Shown here: one piece after another, positions 1 to 10,928 of the stretch
How positions within the stretch are numbered: position 1 is the stretch's first letter
Layout: every line of letters begins with the position of its first letter
NCBI GenBank assembly: GCA_032718475.1
Contig: JAUCBJ010006998.1
Span: 62,001 to 126,000 of the forward strand
Direction of reading: 5' to 3'
Length of the DNA: 64,000 nt
Source: Nemertoderma westbladi
Taxonomy: Eukaryota; Xenacoelomorpha; Nemertodermatida; Nemertodermatidae
Made by a program: the position numbers and the translations under genes
Notes under the pieces: model-generated
Databases searched by the model: none
What the model was told of the DNA's origin: nothing
The model's input: only the letters and a program-made list of their open reading frames with translations

Positions 1-345
1 AAAAATATCGAGTGTTGAAAAATATCGAGTGTAAAAATATCGAGTGTTGAAAAATATCGAGAGTAAAAATAACGAGTATTGAAAAATGCCGCGATTATAA
101 AATATCGAGAGTAAAAATAACGCGAGATGGAGATGAAAAATGTCGAAAATATCGAGTGTAAAAATATCGAGAGTAAAAATATCGAAAATATCGAGAGTAA
201 AAATATCGAAAATATCGAGAGTAAAAATATCGAAAATATCGAGAGTAAAAATATCGAAAATATCGAGAGTAAAAATATCGAGTGTTGAAAAATATCGAGT
301 GTTGAAAAATATCGAGGGTAAAAATATCTATAGTAACAATTTTTT
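1..345. repeat. AT-rich minisatellite array, forward orientation
   Basis: Runs of a 15-17 base unit of the form AAAAATATCGAGAGT or AAAAATATCGAGTGTTG repeat to about position 330. Between about 180 and 270 they form a regular higher-order unit in which AAAATATCG alternates with AGAGTAAAAATATCG. Short open frames across this stretch are only translations of the repeat and are not genes. The same unit appears reverse-complemented at 735-950. Confidence 0.9.
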
Positions 346-734
346 TAATAAGGGTTGTATGATAATTTTTTCCTAATAATGTTCTAGAACAAAAAAAATG
401 TGTTCTAGAACTCAAAAATATTTATCAAAATTGGTAGCTTACACGTGTTCTATAATATTTAAGAAATAGAAATACAGTAGAAAATACTAGCTAGTATAAA
501 AAATTAAAAATGTGACCTAGAACTAAATGATGTGTTCTAGAACAAAAATATTTATCAAAATTGATAGCTAGCACATCTTCTATAATATTTATAAAAAAAA
601 TAGCAAAAACTAGCTAGTATTAAAAATTTGGTCAATGGGTACCCAATGTGTATTAATGCCATTTATTTGCACTTGCACTTTTGTACCCCATGCACTGCAA
701 TATTGTCCCATAATTCAAAATAAAATGCTCATCT
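346..734. repeat. AT-rich spacer with 132-bp tandem duplication
   Basis: Two diverged copies of a segment starting TGTTCTAGAAC begin at about 401 and 533. Each continues through an ATTTATCAAAATTG block to an ACTAGCTAGTAT block near its end. The motif TGTTCTAGAACA is itself palindromic. No gene is seen. The spacer separates the two oppositely oriented minisatellite arrays. Confidence 0.75.
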
Positions 735-950
735 CTCGATATTTTTCAACACTCGATATATTTACTCTCGATATTTTCACTCTCAATATTTTTACTCTCG
801 ATATTTTTCAACTCTCGATATTTGTACTCTCGATATTTTTAGTCTCGATATTTTTTGAACTCGCGATATTATCGATATTTTCAACACTCGATGTTTTTAC
901 TCGCGTTATTTTTACTCTCGATATTTTTCAAGTCTCAATATTTTTCAATA
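735..950. repeat. AT-rich minisatellite array, inverted orientation
   Basis: Repeats of ACTCTCGATATTTTT are the reverse complement of the unit at 1-345. The two arrays could therefore pair as a large imperfect hairpin with the 390-bp spacer as its loop. The open frame on the + strand here is repeat translation only. Confidence 0.9.
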
Positions 951-1597
951 TAACCTATTAGGGTAGGTAGTTTAGTTAGGAAGGTTTTTGGTAGACTTAT
1001 CAAAGTCTAGGATGATATACTCCTGATTTAACTGCGAAAACCCACAAGTAGGCTATACACAGGCTGTGTAGTCACCTCCTAGTTCGGCACCTTGTTGGGT
1101 GAAATATAAGATCCACCATGCATTCAATAGCTGGGTAGGCCTAGACGATATGCCACATTTTCAGTCAGTAGTAACTGGTAGATATTACCTAAAAATCTGT
1201 ATTTCTTAACTCTATATGGCCCGGGGGGGGGGGGGGGGGGGGTGTCATTTTAGAAATATTTTTGTTATTCATCTGTATCTTTAAGGAGTTAGGTTTGTTG
1301 GTAAAACGGAGATTCGTGACTTATCCTAAAATTAAATGGGGTATCCTACAGAGCAGACGCCATTTACATGGCTATGGTAGTTTTCGTGCTGCGGTCCCTT
1401 TCTGGCACCCATTTCCAGTATTTTTCATGCTAAAATTTTGAATAGTTTTTATATTTGATAATCAAAAATCATTACCGGTACCAAATCAACCTAATTTTTT
1501 TTAATTTAATTTTTTTTAGACATTATGGGTTTTCTGGGAGGCTGATCACGACAAAAATGATACTCAAAAATATATATCTTATTACCCAACTCCCAAC
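951..1597. other. Flank with G tract, no gene seen
   Basis: This is flanking DNA to the left of the gypsy LTR. It contains a run of about 20 G at 1222-1242. I see no coding frame or family resemblance. Confidence 0.6.
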
Positions 1598-1770
1598 TGT
1601 AATCGGGACTATATTATTGTTTTAGGTTGTGTTTAGAGGACAGCAGTCTGTTGGTCAGTATGTAGTACCGGTGTTAGGTTAGGTATGTGATATCTGTATA
1701 CTGCGTACTGGTATAGCTGTACCAATGATATTGTACTGTTGATGTCAGACGTACCGGTCCCGCCGGTACA
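1598..1770 (+). repeat. Gypsy 5' LTR (outer boundary approximate)
   Basis: It starts TGTAATCGGGAC and aligns for about 170 bases with 48655-48822. The two copies diverge immediately after a shared CCGCCGGT, so the LTR end is set at about 1770. A longer LTR with a truncated 3' copy remains possible. I find no convincing 5-bp target duplication. Confidence 0.75.
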
Positions 1771-2550
1771 GTAACGCTTTCAAATAACGTCCTATTGGAT
1801 CCTAATAGGACCCTAATAGGAACCTAATTGGAAATAAATAACCTTTAGGAAATCACTTGGAATTTGCCTAATGTAAGTCTACCTAGAGCGGCTAAATATC
1901 AAAGCTTAGAAGTGTCTGTCAATCAACCTCCTGGGATAGCTGAAAGTAGTAAAGAGAGCCCCTTTGTCTAGTGGTTGAGTTGTATTTCCCTTCCCCTGAC
2001 CTATCTTACAACAACGATACTCCCCATAGGCTAATGGTAACACACTACATCAACATCAACATCAACATGTCAACATCTGGACACATTAACTACCATACGG
2101 TAAAGGTATCGCGGCTCGTGTAAAATAGGCCGGCCAACACGTTGAGTGAGCCTCAACAAGTAGTTGGGCTGCTAAGGCGTAATCTGATTTTATTCGGACG
2201 TCAGACTTTGAATAATTTTATTTTAATTATTGTGCGAACTTTTTAGATCTGGCGATTTTACCATTTCCATGGTATAATAAATATAATTTATAATTAATAT
2301 TAATATAAATATGCCAAGAGGATAAGTTTGTTACAAACCGCCACTAAACTCATAAGGGTCTGTTAATTCCTGTAGGATGTTATGTCATTTATTTTTCGTA
2401 GTGGTAGCGATACGGATTGTGACATGTTGCGGATTCTGCTTGGAGAGTGTAAAGTAAATAACTGCTTATCAGGAGAAAGCACAGTGAAATATATTTTCTC
2501 GAAAGTTTACAGTAGGCTTAGGTTTCTATACAGAAATAAAAATAGTTCAA
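1771..2550 (+). other. Gypsy leader region, no intact gene
   Basis: This lies between the 5' LTR and the foldback insertion. It has a short iterated stretch of CCTAATAGGA-like units at 1791-1831 and an ATCAAC run near 2048. I could not identify a primer-binding site. No supported coding frame is seen. Confidence 0.5.
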
Positions 2551-3591
2551 GGGGGGGGGGGGGGGGGGGGGTTCACCCCCTGTCTTTTTTTTCATCAGAT
2601 TTTTTTAATGTGTTTTCCGACGTTTTTTGTGGTGATTCCAAATCTTAAATCAGTTTATCGATAACTTGTTTTGTTCTCGAGTTATGGCAACTTTTGTAAT
2701 TTTCATCCAAAATTTGAAAACTTTAAATTTTGGTGCAGCACCACATTTCACACCAAAAAAGACCATGAAACACACAGAAATGTCGAAATATTTTGCCATT
2801 TGCGGAATCAGCGCCGAAAATTGGCCTGTATCAAAACCGCAAAAGAAGATCATTTTTGAAAAATTTAAGAAAAATTTCACTTTTGGTGCCTGTTTGGTTA
2901 GTTGTAATCAGGAGGAAATTTAAAACTTTTGTAACTGTCATATCTAATGTCATAACTATCACATTTATAATATCAAAATATGCTAAAAATTCCCGAATTT
3001 TGAAAATACTAGAATTATTAGCATATTTTGATATAACTTTTACTTTTACTGTAACTTTTGATATAATTAAAAAAAATAATTCTGGTATTATCTTTTGTTG
3101 GTGACACCAGGAGCTTCGAAAAAACGCAAACAGAATTAAAATCGGTTAAAAATTACAGAACTAGTACGAAAAAATATGATAAACCGAGAAAAACGTGTTT
3201 TAAATTTCCTCCTGATTACAACTGACCAAACATGCACGCCAAAACTGAAATTTTTTTTAAATTTTTCAAAAATGATCTTCTTTTGCGGTTTTGATACCTA
3301 TAGGCTAACTTCCGGCGCTGATTCCGAAAATGGCAAAATATTTCGACATTTCTGGGTGTTTGATGGTCTATTTTGGTGTCAAATGTGGTGCTGCACCAAA
3401 AATTAAAATTTTCAAATTTTGTTTGAAAATTACAAAAGTTGCCATAACTCGAGAACAAAACAACTTATCGAAAAATTTATTTCAGATTCGGAATTACCAT
3501 AAAATTTTACATCCGATAACACATTAAAAAAATCTAATGAAAAAAAGTCAAGGGGTGAACTCTCCCCCCCCCCCCCCCCCCCCCCCCCCCC
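2551..3591. mobile_element. Foldback (long inverted repeat) element with G/C-tract tips
   Basis: The left arm (2551-2926) begins with 21 G and the right arm (3198-3591) ends with 28 C. The arms are reverse complements over most of about 380 bases, for example GGTGCAGCACCACATTT on the left against its complement near 3385. The loop (2927-3197) holds a second perfect hairpin, with 17-base arms at 2970-2986 and 3018-3034. Several open frames inside are mirror translations of the arms and encode nothing recognisable. No clear target duplication is seen (flanks TTCAA and TTAAA). Confidence 0.85.
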
Positions 3592-3611
3592 TTAAACACC
3601 GACTTCCGCAA

Positions 3612-4111
3612 GTTACTTTGCTCTTCTTTAATACAGTGTCAGATGTATTATGCATGCTCTTCTTGGTATGAAGGCTTAACCAAACAGCTTTAATGTAAAT
3701 TACAAGTAGCTCAGAATAAAGTAGTACGATTTATTAAAGACTACAAACCTAGGCACCACCTAACTCCAGATGACTTTTCTGAATCTGGACTACTTAACTT
3801 AGATAGTAGAGTTAAGCAGCTACGCCTTAACCATGTGCACAAAGTGTATAATGGTAAATGTCCCAATTACCAAAAAAAAATTCAACAGAGTATGCGATAC
3901 ACACTCTTACAGTACCAGAGCTAGTGCTTCAAACTTTTACCTCCCGAATTGTAAATCCTTTGAATCTGATACTTTCTTTTTTAACGGTATTAAAAATTGG
4001 AACGCTCTGCCTAATGAAATTAAAAACCTGGATAATCAATTTTTTTTAAATCTGCAGTTAAATATCACCTCCGTGTGCAATGTAAAAATAGGTACAATAG
4101 TCCTACAGTAA
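3612..4111 (+). pseudogene. LINE reverse-transcriptase C-terminal fragment
   Basis: Translation shows the conserved tail of CR1/L2/Jockey-group ORF2 proteins: a QNKVVRFIKDY block near 3712, then the NGIKNWNALPNEIKNL block at about 3985-4035. The frame breaks at an A-run (3872-3880), and a stop precedes the first block, so this is not a working gene. The catalytic RT motifs are missing through 5' truncation. Only the thumb and C-terminal region remains. Confidence 0.75.
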
Positions 4112-5035
4112 GTTATTAGTTCATTAATTATTTACTATTTATACTGTAATTACGTTTTATAATAAATTGTTCTGTACATTACATCTTTATCGTTGAGTCG
4201 GGCATTGTCACGCTCTTGGTAAAGTTGTACATGTACTTGTACATACTGTAGTGTAATGTAAAAAAACAAATTCAACAGAGTATGCGATACACACTCTTAC
4301 AGTACCAGAGCTAATGCTTCAAAATTTACCTCCCGAATTGTAAATCCTTTGAATCTGATACTTTCTTTTTTAACGGTATTAAAAATTGGAACGCTCTGCC
4401 TAATGAAATTAAAAACCTAGATAATCAACATTCTTTTAAATCGGCAGTTAAATCTCACCTCCGTGTGCAATGTAAAAATAGGTAGAATAGTCCTACAGGA
4501 AGTTATTAGTTCATTAATTATTTACTATTTATACTGTAATTACGTTTTATAATAAATTGTTCTGTACATTACATCTTTATCGTTGAGTCGGGCATTGTCA
4601 CGCTCTTGGTAAAGTTGTACATGTACTTGTACATACTGTAGTGTAATGTAAAAAAACAAATTCAACAGAGTATGCGATACACACTCTTACAGTACCAGAG
4701 CTAATGCTTCAAAATTTACCTCCCGAATTGTAAATCCTTTGAATCTGATACTTTCTTTTTTAACGGTATTAAAAATTGGAACGCTCTGCCTAATGAAATT
4801 AAAAACCTAGATAATCAACATTCTTTTAAATCGGCAGTTAAATCTCACCTCCGTGTGCAATGTAAAAATAGGTAGAATAGTCCTACAGGAAGTTATTAGT
4901 TCATTAATTATTTACTATTTATACTGTAATTACGTTTTATAATAAATTGTTCTGTACATTACATCTTTATCGTTGAGTCGGGCATTGTCACGCTCTTGGT
5001 AAAGTTGTACATGTACATACTGTAGTGTAATTACG
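3871..5035 (+). repeat. 390-bp tandem triplication of a LINE 3' end
   Basis: The landmark TTCAACAGAGTATGCGATAC occurs at 3881, 4271 and 4661, an exact period of 390 bases. Each unit holds the last RT codons and the 3' UTR up to TGTACATACTGTAGTGTAA. Units 2 and 3 are nearly identical to each other and slightly different from unit 1, so the last duplication is the most recent. Confidence 0.95.
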
Positions 5036-5212
5036 TTTTATATTTGTTTTAGGTTAGCGTAGTGTAATATTGTATTTTGTAACCAAGTAACATAAAGGAC
5101 CCCCTTGGAAATAAGCTGCAAAGCTTTAGGGGTAATCCTATATGTTATGTTGGACAATACCTTTATACCGGTACATTGTTTGGTGTATTTGTTATTGTTT
5201 TTTTTTATTACA

Positions 5213-5704
5213 TACTACATGTACTACTACTACTACTACTATCGGCATGCTGCATTGCAGCTGCATTTTTAAGAATGCTGTGACGGCTTGTCGACAAAAT
5301 TGCGCCGCCACAACTCCCTATCACCCATGACATTTGCTAGATCATCCGCATCTTCAAGGCCAGTGTCCTTTAAGATGCGTCTCAAGAAAGTCATGGGCTG
5401 TCCACCATGCTTATTCACTCCATGAGGCTGCCAAAGTACAAGATTATGCACTGGCTGGTCCTCACGGCGAAAGCAATGTCCTGCAAAGCGGAGGCGATTT
5501 TGTTCTAGTGTCAAGCTTGGGGGAACCAATGAGACACCTCCAATGTTATATAGTGTCTGGTTGGAGATGTGTGCATTGTACTTGACACAATGAACCCGGC
5601 GTAGCATTCTTGTGAATGTACCATCCAGAGATTTGGTGTCCTCAGCAGTTAGAGCCCAGCATAGACTCCCATAGAGGAGTACTGGAACTACTGCTGCTCT
5701 AAAT
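5213..5704 (-). mobile_element. 5'-truncated copy of the 44.7-kb LINE, with ORF fragment
   Basis: This encodes the last 140 or so residues of the same reverse-transcriptase protein found complete at 44769-48086, with only a few changes, for example E for K in the block ending DTGLEDADD. It breaks off at about 5704, where homology to the full-length copy stops. On the minus strand the 3' end is a GTA trinucleotide tail (5213-5241), the same as in the full-length copy. No target duplication could be established. It interrupts the 3' tail of the CR1-like element. Confidence 0.85.
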
Positions 5705-5754
5705 TGCATTTTGTATACAAATTACATAATGTATAAATAAATCTATCTATCTAT

Positions 5755-6456
5755 ATCTAACAGCACGAGATGTTACAGTGGATATTAAAAAAGCAACACT
5801 TCTTAACTTATTAGGAGACACGGCTCTGGAAGTCTTTAATAGCTTTAACCAGAATGAAGTCCCAACTTATGCTGCTATATTGGAAAAATTCCAAGCTTAC
5901 TGTGTGCCCGCAAATTCTTCTCCCGTTATCAGAAAGTAGGTGAAAATGTAGATAATTTGTATGCAGCCTTAACCAACCTAGCAACCTAGGCAAGACCTGT
6001 AATTTCAGTGTGGAATCGTGTTTGTGGAATTAGTAAAGATACTCAGGAAGCTGCATTGGTGGTGCAACAGGTGATTGGCAATGGGACTGGATCGAGTACT
6101 GGTATCAATAATGCCGATAAAGGTATGGAGAATATACTGTAGCTATGGTGGCCCAAGGAGGTAAGTCTAAACTACGTTATAAACCAATTGGTGATTCTTC
6201 TGCCAATAGTAGGGCTATAGGGCGTCAGCAATCATCTTCTGGGAGTCGAGTTCCTCTCTTATGTTTCAACAAATTAATTGTAAATTTTGTGGACGAATGC
6301 ATGCGTATGGGAAGCGTTGTTGCCCTGCAAATTGGCGAAACATATGTTGTAAAAGGGTAAATCATTTTGCGACTTGTTGCCCACAGGCCCAGATGTCTAG
6401 AGGAGTTGACCCTAGGCCTTGTGATGGTTATGATAATAAAGGTAAAATCTGATAGT
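5755..6456 (+). pseudogene. Ty3/gypsy gag remnant with zinc fingers
   Basis: Conceptual translation gives a gag-like capsid stretch (LLGDTALEVFNSFNQNEVPTY near 5815) followed by a cysteine-rich region at about 6278-6385 with the pattern CKFCGRMHAYGKRC and then CCKRVNHFATCC. This resembles the CCHC knuckles of invertebrate gypsy gags. Several frame changes and stops interrupt it, and no start codon can be chosen. It lies between the CR1-like insertion and the SINE. Confidence 0.7.
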
Positions 6457-6465
6457 AGTGACTCA

Positions 6466-6701
6466 AGCAAGCAAACAGTCGGCCGAAGCCGAAGGCGACC
6501 CGAAGGCTCCTCTTTCGATAGCTGCTACCCGAGGGTAGGGGTGGGCGCTACTCCTATCCCAAGATTTGCTCCCAGTTATTTAACTGGTACTCATTTTATC
6601 GATCCCAGTGGATGAAAGGCTGAGTGGACCCTGACGGGGCTGAACCTACAACCAATAGATTGCAGGCCCGGCGCTCAACCAACTGAGCTACCCCGCCTTC
6701 C
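6466..6701 (-). mobile_element. tRNA-derived SINE with 9-bp target duplication
   Basis: On the minus strand a tRNA-like head starts near 6700, with an A box TAGCTCAGTTGG (complement of 6679-6690) and a B-box-like GGTTCAGCCCC (complement of 6636-6646). A tail containing GATCGATAAAATGAGTACC follows. The direct repeat AGTGACTCA at 6457-6465 and 6702-6710 flanks it exactly, marking retroposition into the gypsy remnant. An open frame across it is only a translation of the tRNA-like head. Confidence 0.85.
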
Positions 6702-6742
6702 AGTGACTCAGAAAATGATTTTATGTATACAGTACAGCAATA

Positions 6743-7158
6743 AATGATAAAGTAGCTAGAGTTAACATTGTAAACGTTCGAGTAAACATTATAAAATAAT
6801 AAAAGCCGACGCGTTTCGAATTTTAATTCGTCTTCAGGTATATAATACATAACATGGTACAGTACAACAGTACAGTAATTAAATTAAAGTGTACCAACAT
6901 AATACGATTAAATGGCGCCTAACTAAAGTTCAAATTTGCCGCCAATCTAATGCCATAGCTGAAGGGCTACCCCCATCTCTGTTTGTTTATTCAAAAGGGG
7001 TATTGTCGCCTCTTTTATGCTCAAAGATTCGGCAATACGTACATGACTCCTTTTTTGACACATAATATGCGATTTTAAAATTATCGCTTGGCGGACGCAC
7101 CTGCCCACATATTGGCCAGTGCTCATAAACAGATGCCCCTCCCGCAGTATCAGCACAG
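6743..7158 (-). mobile_element. Penelope-like element 3' fragment with 13-bp target duplication
   Basis: The direct repeat CAGTACAGCAATA at 6730-6742 and 7159-7171 flanks a 416-bp insertion. Minus-strand translation of 6947-7158 gives a C-terminal region containing HVRIAESLSIKEATIPLLNKQ, which resembles the end of the GIY-YIG endonuclease domain of Penelope-like retroelements. The segment with GACGAATTAAAATTCGAAACGCG (complement of about 6805-6830) resembles a 3' untranslated end. The insertion boundary is firm. The family call is by resemblance only. Confidence 0.6.
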
Positions 7159-7171
7159 CAGTACAGCAATA

Positions 7172-7847
7172 CTTACTGTATTCTATTTAATGACATAAAG
7201 TCAGGCCTGGAGCCTATGGAAATTGTTACTGAATGCCAAGTGTTGACTACCGGTATTCAACAAACTAATAAAGTGACCACTGGACCTAATAAATCATTTA
7301 AATATCTTAAACTTCCACTGGCTGCAGTACTGTAATTGGTATAGTTGATTCTGCTGCTAATTTGAGTCTTATAAGTGAAGTCTATTTTACTCAACTATTT
7401 CAGGGTCATATAAATCTGCGACAGGTAAAGGATCGTTATAGATCTATCCTGCGGACTGTCAAAAGGCAGCGTTCTTGGCAGATGGTTAATTATGGCAGCC
7501 AATACGAGTGATTTTTGGATTAAAGAATGCTTGTTCCCAAGCCCACTGGGTTAGTCACCAAGTATTTGGTAAGAAATGTGGTACCAGTGCCTATAATGAT
7601 GATTCATCATTAGAGCTTCATGTTTGGGTAAGCGAAGTATTAGATCGCATTCGGAACTTAAATCTTTCTCTTCGGGGTAATAAGTGTTCCTTCTTTACAA
7701 TTCAGTGAAATTCCTTGGCCATGTCATTCAGGAAGGCCGTTTCTCCCGAGACCCTTATCGTATCAAACCTGTTGTTAACTATCCCACTCCTAGAACCAGA
7801 GAGGAGTTGAGTCAGTTCATTTGTTTTGTGATCTGGTATCGGGATTA
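7172..7847 (+). pseudogene. Ty3/gypsy protease to reverse-transcriptase remnant
   Basis: Several frames together give pieces of a gypsy RT: FGLKNA near 7512, an altered catalytic box YNDD near 7590 (usual form Y-x-DD), and KFLGHVIQEG near 7708. The region before 7390 probably holds the protease-to-RT linker but shows no clear DSG motif. The reading stops where BEL element A is inserted after CAGTA (7848-7852), and the RT/RNase H sequence resumes at 42755. Confidence 0.75.
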
Positions 7848-7852
7848 CAGTA

Positions 7853-9042
7853 TGTTTGCGCTTTTGAAGACCTTTGACAGTTTAACCTGCCAAAATTAGA
7901 ATGTCTTTTAGATGATATATATTCTTTAGCTTTATGACGAGTATTTGATACACTACATTAGCCGAAGCCAGTCTATGCGCAATCATTCACCCGTTGGATA
8001 TACCCGGGAGACTGAGTTCGGAGCTTAATGATTGATGGTGTAAGTCTACTGTATTATTCGACTGATCGTAATATATAATCTCTGACAAATATTATTCACT
8101 TTCGGGAAATATTAACAGTTCCTTTAGGACGTGGCGCTCTAAATATGTAAACAGAGTTATGACTTAAACTAGACACAACGAAAAGGCTATAGATTAACGT
8201 ATATGGCGCATTCTTTAGGAGATGCTTTGTTATCAGTTACAATCATACACAATGCTGCACAATACTGCACACTAATCTGCCGACCTTCACTAAGTTTGGT
8301 CACGTATAAAGAGAGCAACAGACAATTTATGTTGGGCATATGAAATAGCATTAGATTCACTTCAAACCACTCAACATAGGTCGCAATCGTTTATCTGTAA
8401 CCGGTCTCTCTAACCTTTAGTATATCAAGAAGGTGGGGTGTCTGACTATTGATCAGTATTCCGATATAATATTTCATCAACAAATATAACGAATAACCAA
8501 CAGCAAAAGCAGTAATGTAAGATATGAATTGCATAGATATGTATGATAAGTAAGTAGATGAATAGTTATGTATAATTCGGTTGATAACAGATATACGTTC
8601 TATAATTAAGCCTACTAATGTAAAGCTAAAGAATGCTGATATACGGAGGTGCCAAAAGCCGGTGTTCTTAGGCTCTGGGCAAAAACATAATAACACTGAA
8701 CTACTGAGTTCTGTATACACCTCCAACACAGAGACAAAAAACGCTCTGATTGGTCAACCGAACAACGAGAGAACAAAGAAACAAAGAAACGTCGACGTGG
8801 CAATATCAGCTGTTAGCCGTCGTCATGGTAGCGACACTGTTTTCAAGAGTATCCAGCTTATCGCGTCACGAGATTGCAGATTATGTCCTCTAAAGTACAA
8901 ATACAGTACAAATACAGAAGAAATGACTTTTATGTCCTCTAAAACACCAGTACAGCAAGGACACGGCCTTTTTATGCCTGGCAAACCAACTACAGAGTAC
9001 TTTAAGGGAAAATAACCGGTTAATGACGCAAAAGCTTTTACA
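7853..9042 (-). repeat. BEL-A 3' LTR
   Basis: It starts TGTTTGCGCTTTTG and ends AAGCTTTTACA on the + strand, giving TG...CA termini with imperfect inverted ends. It matches 41572-42754 except for about five substitutions and the extra 7 bases TGGGGTG near 8435. It shares a 43-bp invariant block (8099-8141) with the element B LTRs. The 144-codon + strand frame at 8581-9015 is antisense to the element and is not supported as a gene. Confidence 0.95.
8099..8141 (-). promoter_or_regulatory. LTR block invariant between elements A and B
   Basis: 43 bases are identical in all four LTRs (also 41818-41860, 11966-12008 and 28194-28236), although the surrounding LTR sequence differs substantially between A and B. 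On the transcribed strand it contains GCCACGTCC (CRE/E-box-like) and TTTCCCGAAA (E2F-like). A role in transcription is inferred from conservation only. Confidence 0.5.
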
Positions 9043-9052
9043 CCGCTCCCAG
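9043..9052 (-). promoter_or_regulatory. Probable polypurine tract of BEL-A
   Basis: On the minus strand the short purine-rich sequence CTGGGAGCGG lies directly against the 3' LTR start TGTAAAAGC. The same sequence sits at the same place in element B (12886-12895). Position and composition fit a plus-strand primer. Confidence 0.5.
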
Positions 9053-9120
9053 AAAATGGGATTTAAGTCTATAAAATATAACAAATCACAGTTTCTAAAA
9101 TATAAAAATACTCTAAACAG

Positions 9121-10928
9121 TTAGTCTTTCTTACGCGGACGGCGTTTACGCAGTTTTTTGAGGCTAGTAAGAGTCCTTTTCTCTTTGGGGCGAGCCACTT
9201 TACTAGGAGGGCTGTAACTCCTGGGTGAAGGGTGCAATACAATTGCATCAGAAGGTTTCGGATTGCGATCGGTGTATCCGCCGGTCGAGGTACCTGGTTG
9301 ATCGATATCAACTTCCGTGGAGCGAGGTCTAACAGCCTTTAGGGCGCGCCTCAGGACAGCAGCTCCTACGGGTCCTTGACGGGTTGTCTGGGCTATGGTG
9401 GTAGGCGGACCGTGGGTGGTAAGAAACTTCCTTGGTTTAATAGTTCTTTCCAGCTCGCGTTCCCGGGCTCGATATTCGTAGGGCCGTCGAGATACTTCCT
9501 GTAACTCAGGGTGCGAGTTGATAAATAATTCGCCATACTCAGGGTCTTGACGGATATAATTGATCAAATGGTATGAAGTAATATCGTTAGGATTGACGTT
9601 CCTAAGGTATCTTCTAACAAATTTAGTGGAAATACACTCACCAACACGCTTCATTAGCTCGTAACTCGGTACGCGTGTTTTTTGTTCCACAGACGCTAAT
9701 AAATAAGGATGGAACGCGTAAACTCCCTCGTAAGAGCGTCCAGGGTAGTATCGATGACGGGACTCGCAATGTAAATCCGCGTTCGCTTCCCAAGCTCGAA
9801 TGTAGCGCAGGGTAATCATTTCGTCTACGCTCTCTAAATCGTGATTAAAGGGGCAATTATAACTGGCATGTCCTTTAAGTTGACAGTGGTGGCATTGAGT
9901 CATAAATTGGGGGCAGACTGCAAAAATATGAGAGTTATTAAGTCTGCAATACGCACAATATATCTCCATCATTGGTTGTTCGTGGAAGTAGGAACAGGGT
10001 ACGTCTGAGTCCATAGGAGTGAAATGGTCTCTCGATGCGCATAATCGACAACGTTTTCGAGAAACATAGCTAGCGTGTCGATAATCGTATGCGGTGAGAC
10101 ATTGTGGACCTTGATACCACTCTAAGACGTAGTCGTTATCGCTGCTCCGGGCGCTGTAGGTTGAATCGCTTCAGCTTCTAAGCATATTGGTTCGTCTTCC
10201 AATTGCATAGCTGAGGTAGGTGCGGCTGTCTCAGCAAGCGGACCCACTGTCTGAACTTCGACGACAGAATAACCCGTGGGTATTCGGGGTCTTTGTATAA
10301 CAGATGAGTGCAAGTTCTGTATACAAACGTCCTGAAAAAGGGCAAATCCCACGCTGTTTAGCTTCTCCGCCGCTGAGTCTCTCAGGCTGAGTTTGGTCAG
10401 AGCGCAGTCCTTGAACTGACTATCAACGTTACGGAACGGAATCAGAAAGCGCCTGAAACATTCAAAGCGGATGAATTTATTGTGTTCATCTAACTTGGCG
10501 AGTTTGGTTCCAAGTATTAAGGGATGGGCGCGTATGGTACGACTGCACACATCGGCTAGCCAACCGGCAAGTGCTGCGTTTTCAAAGATCGTGTATATAG
10601 CTAAGGAGGGACGAAGTGGAACACTCATAAAGCTATACACGGCGCCAGGTGCGGTCAACGGTCCATCAAAGTATAAACGAGAATAATGATCTCCGTATAC
10701 TTGTTGGTAATTTATCGGATTTCTAACCTTGAAATTCCATCCGTATTCTTGAAAGGCAAGATGTCCGATGGAGGTTCGTTGTACTTTGGTAATTCCGCTG
10801 GGTGTATTGGCATACGTAGTGCGGAAGAAACCTCGGCCTTCTGCCCAAGGAGCAATCAGCTGAGTATCGACGAAGGGGTATGGAATGTTCTCCATATTCC
10901 AAAGTCGTATGCCTAATATGTCTTCCAT
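9121..10928 (-). pseudogene. BEL-A ORF3 (zinc-knuckle accessory protein), frameshifted
   Basis: Two open frames, 10928-10122 (268 codons) and 10014-9121 (297 codons), together cover the single 591-codon ORF3 of element B. They are separated by a one-base deletion near 10140-10160, after which the first frame reads into a stop. The N-terminal half is highly similar to B ORF3 and begins about 11 codons earlier (MEDILGIRLWN), where B has a one-base difference. The second half keeps the knuckle C-x2-C-x4-H-x4-C and the basic tail. Between the two frames the CRLC finger is still readable in the other phase. The protein is therefore probably not made whole from this copy. Confidence 0.8.

Larger units (their letters stand above)
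3592..5752 (+). mobile_element. 5'-truncated CR1/L2-like LINE, 3' end only
   Basis: The segment carries the C-terminal part of a LINE reverse-transcriptase ORF, a 3' UTR (ending near 5150 in a CCTTGGAAATAAGCTGCAAAG-type tail) and, after an interruption, an ATCTATCTATCT tail at 5737-5752. The tail is separated from the body by the nested LINE fragment at 5213-5704. The 5' part of the element is absent. About 60 bases at 5152-5212 are not explained. Confidence 0.7.

Noticed and set aside
2650-3527. Mirrored frames sharing a motif like KIFRHF/MAKYFDI in the foldback element
   Set aside because: They are the two arms of the inverted repeat translated on opposite strands, not independent genes.
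5150-5752. A long target duplication around the truncated LINE at 5213-5704, like that at 44.5/48.5 kb
   Set aside because: The flanks show only weak similarity (TGTATTTTGTAA against TGCATTTTGTAT) that does not continue.
6596-6850. 84-codon minus-strand frame containing GGVAQLVERRACN
   Set aside because: It is a well-known kind of false protein produced by translating a tRNA-like sequence, here the SINE head.
8581-9015. 144-codon + strand frame in the BEL-A LTR (also 42293-42727)
   Set aside because: It is antisense to the element, and its conservation only reflects that the two LTRs are recent copies of each other. Element B's LTR does not keep it.
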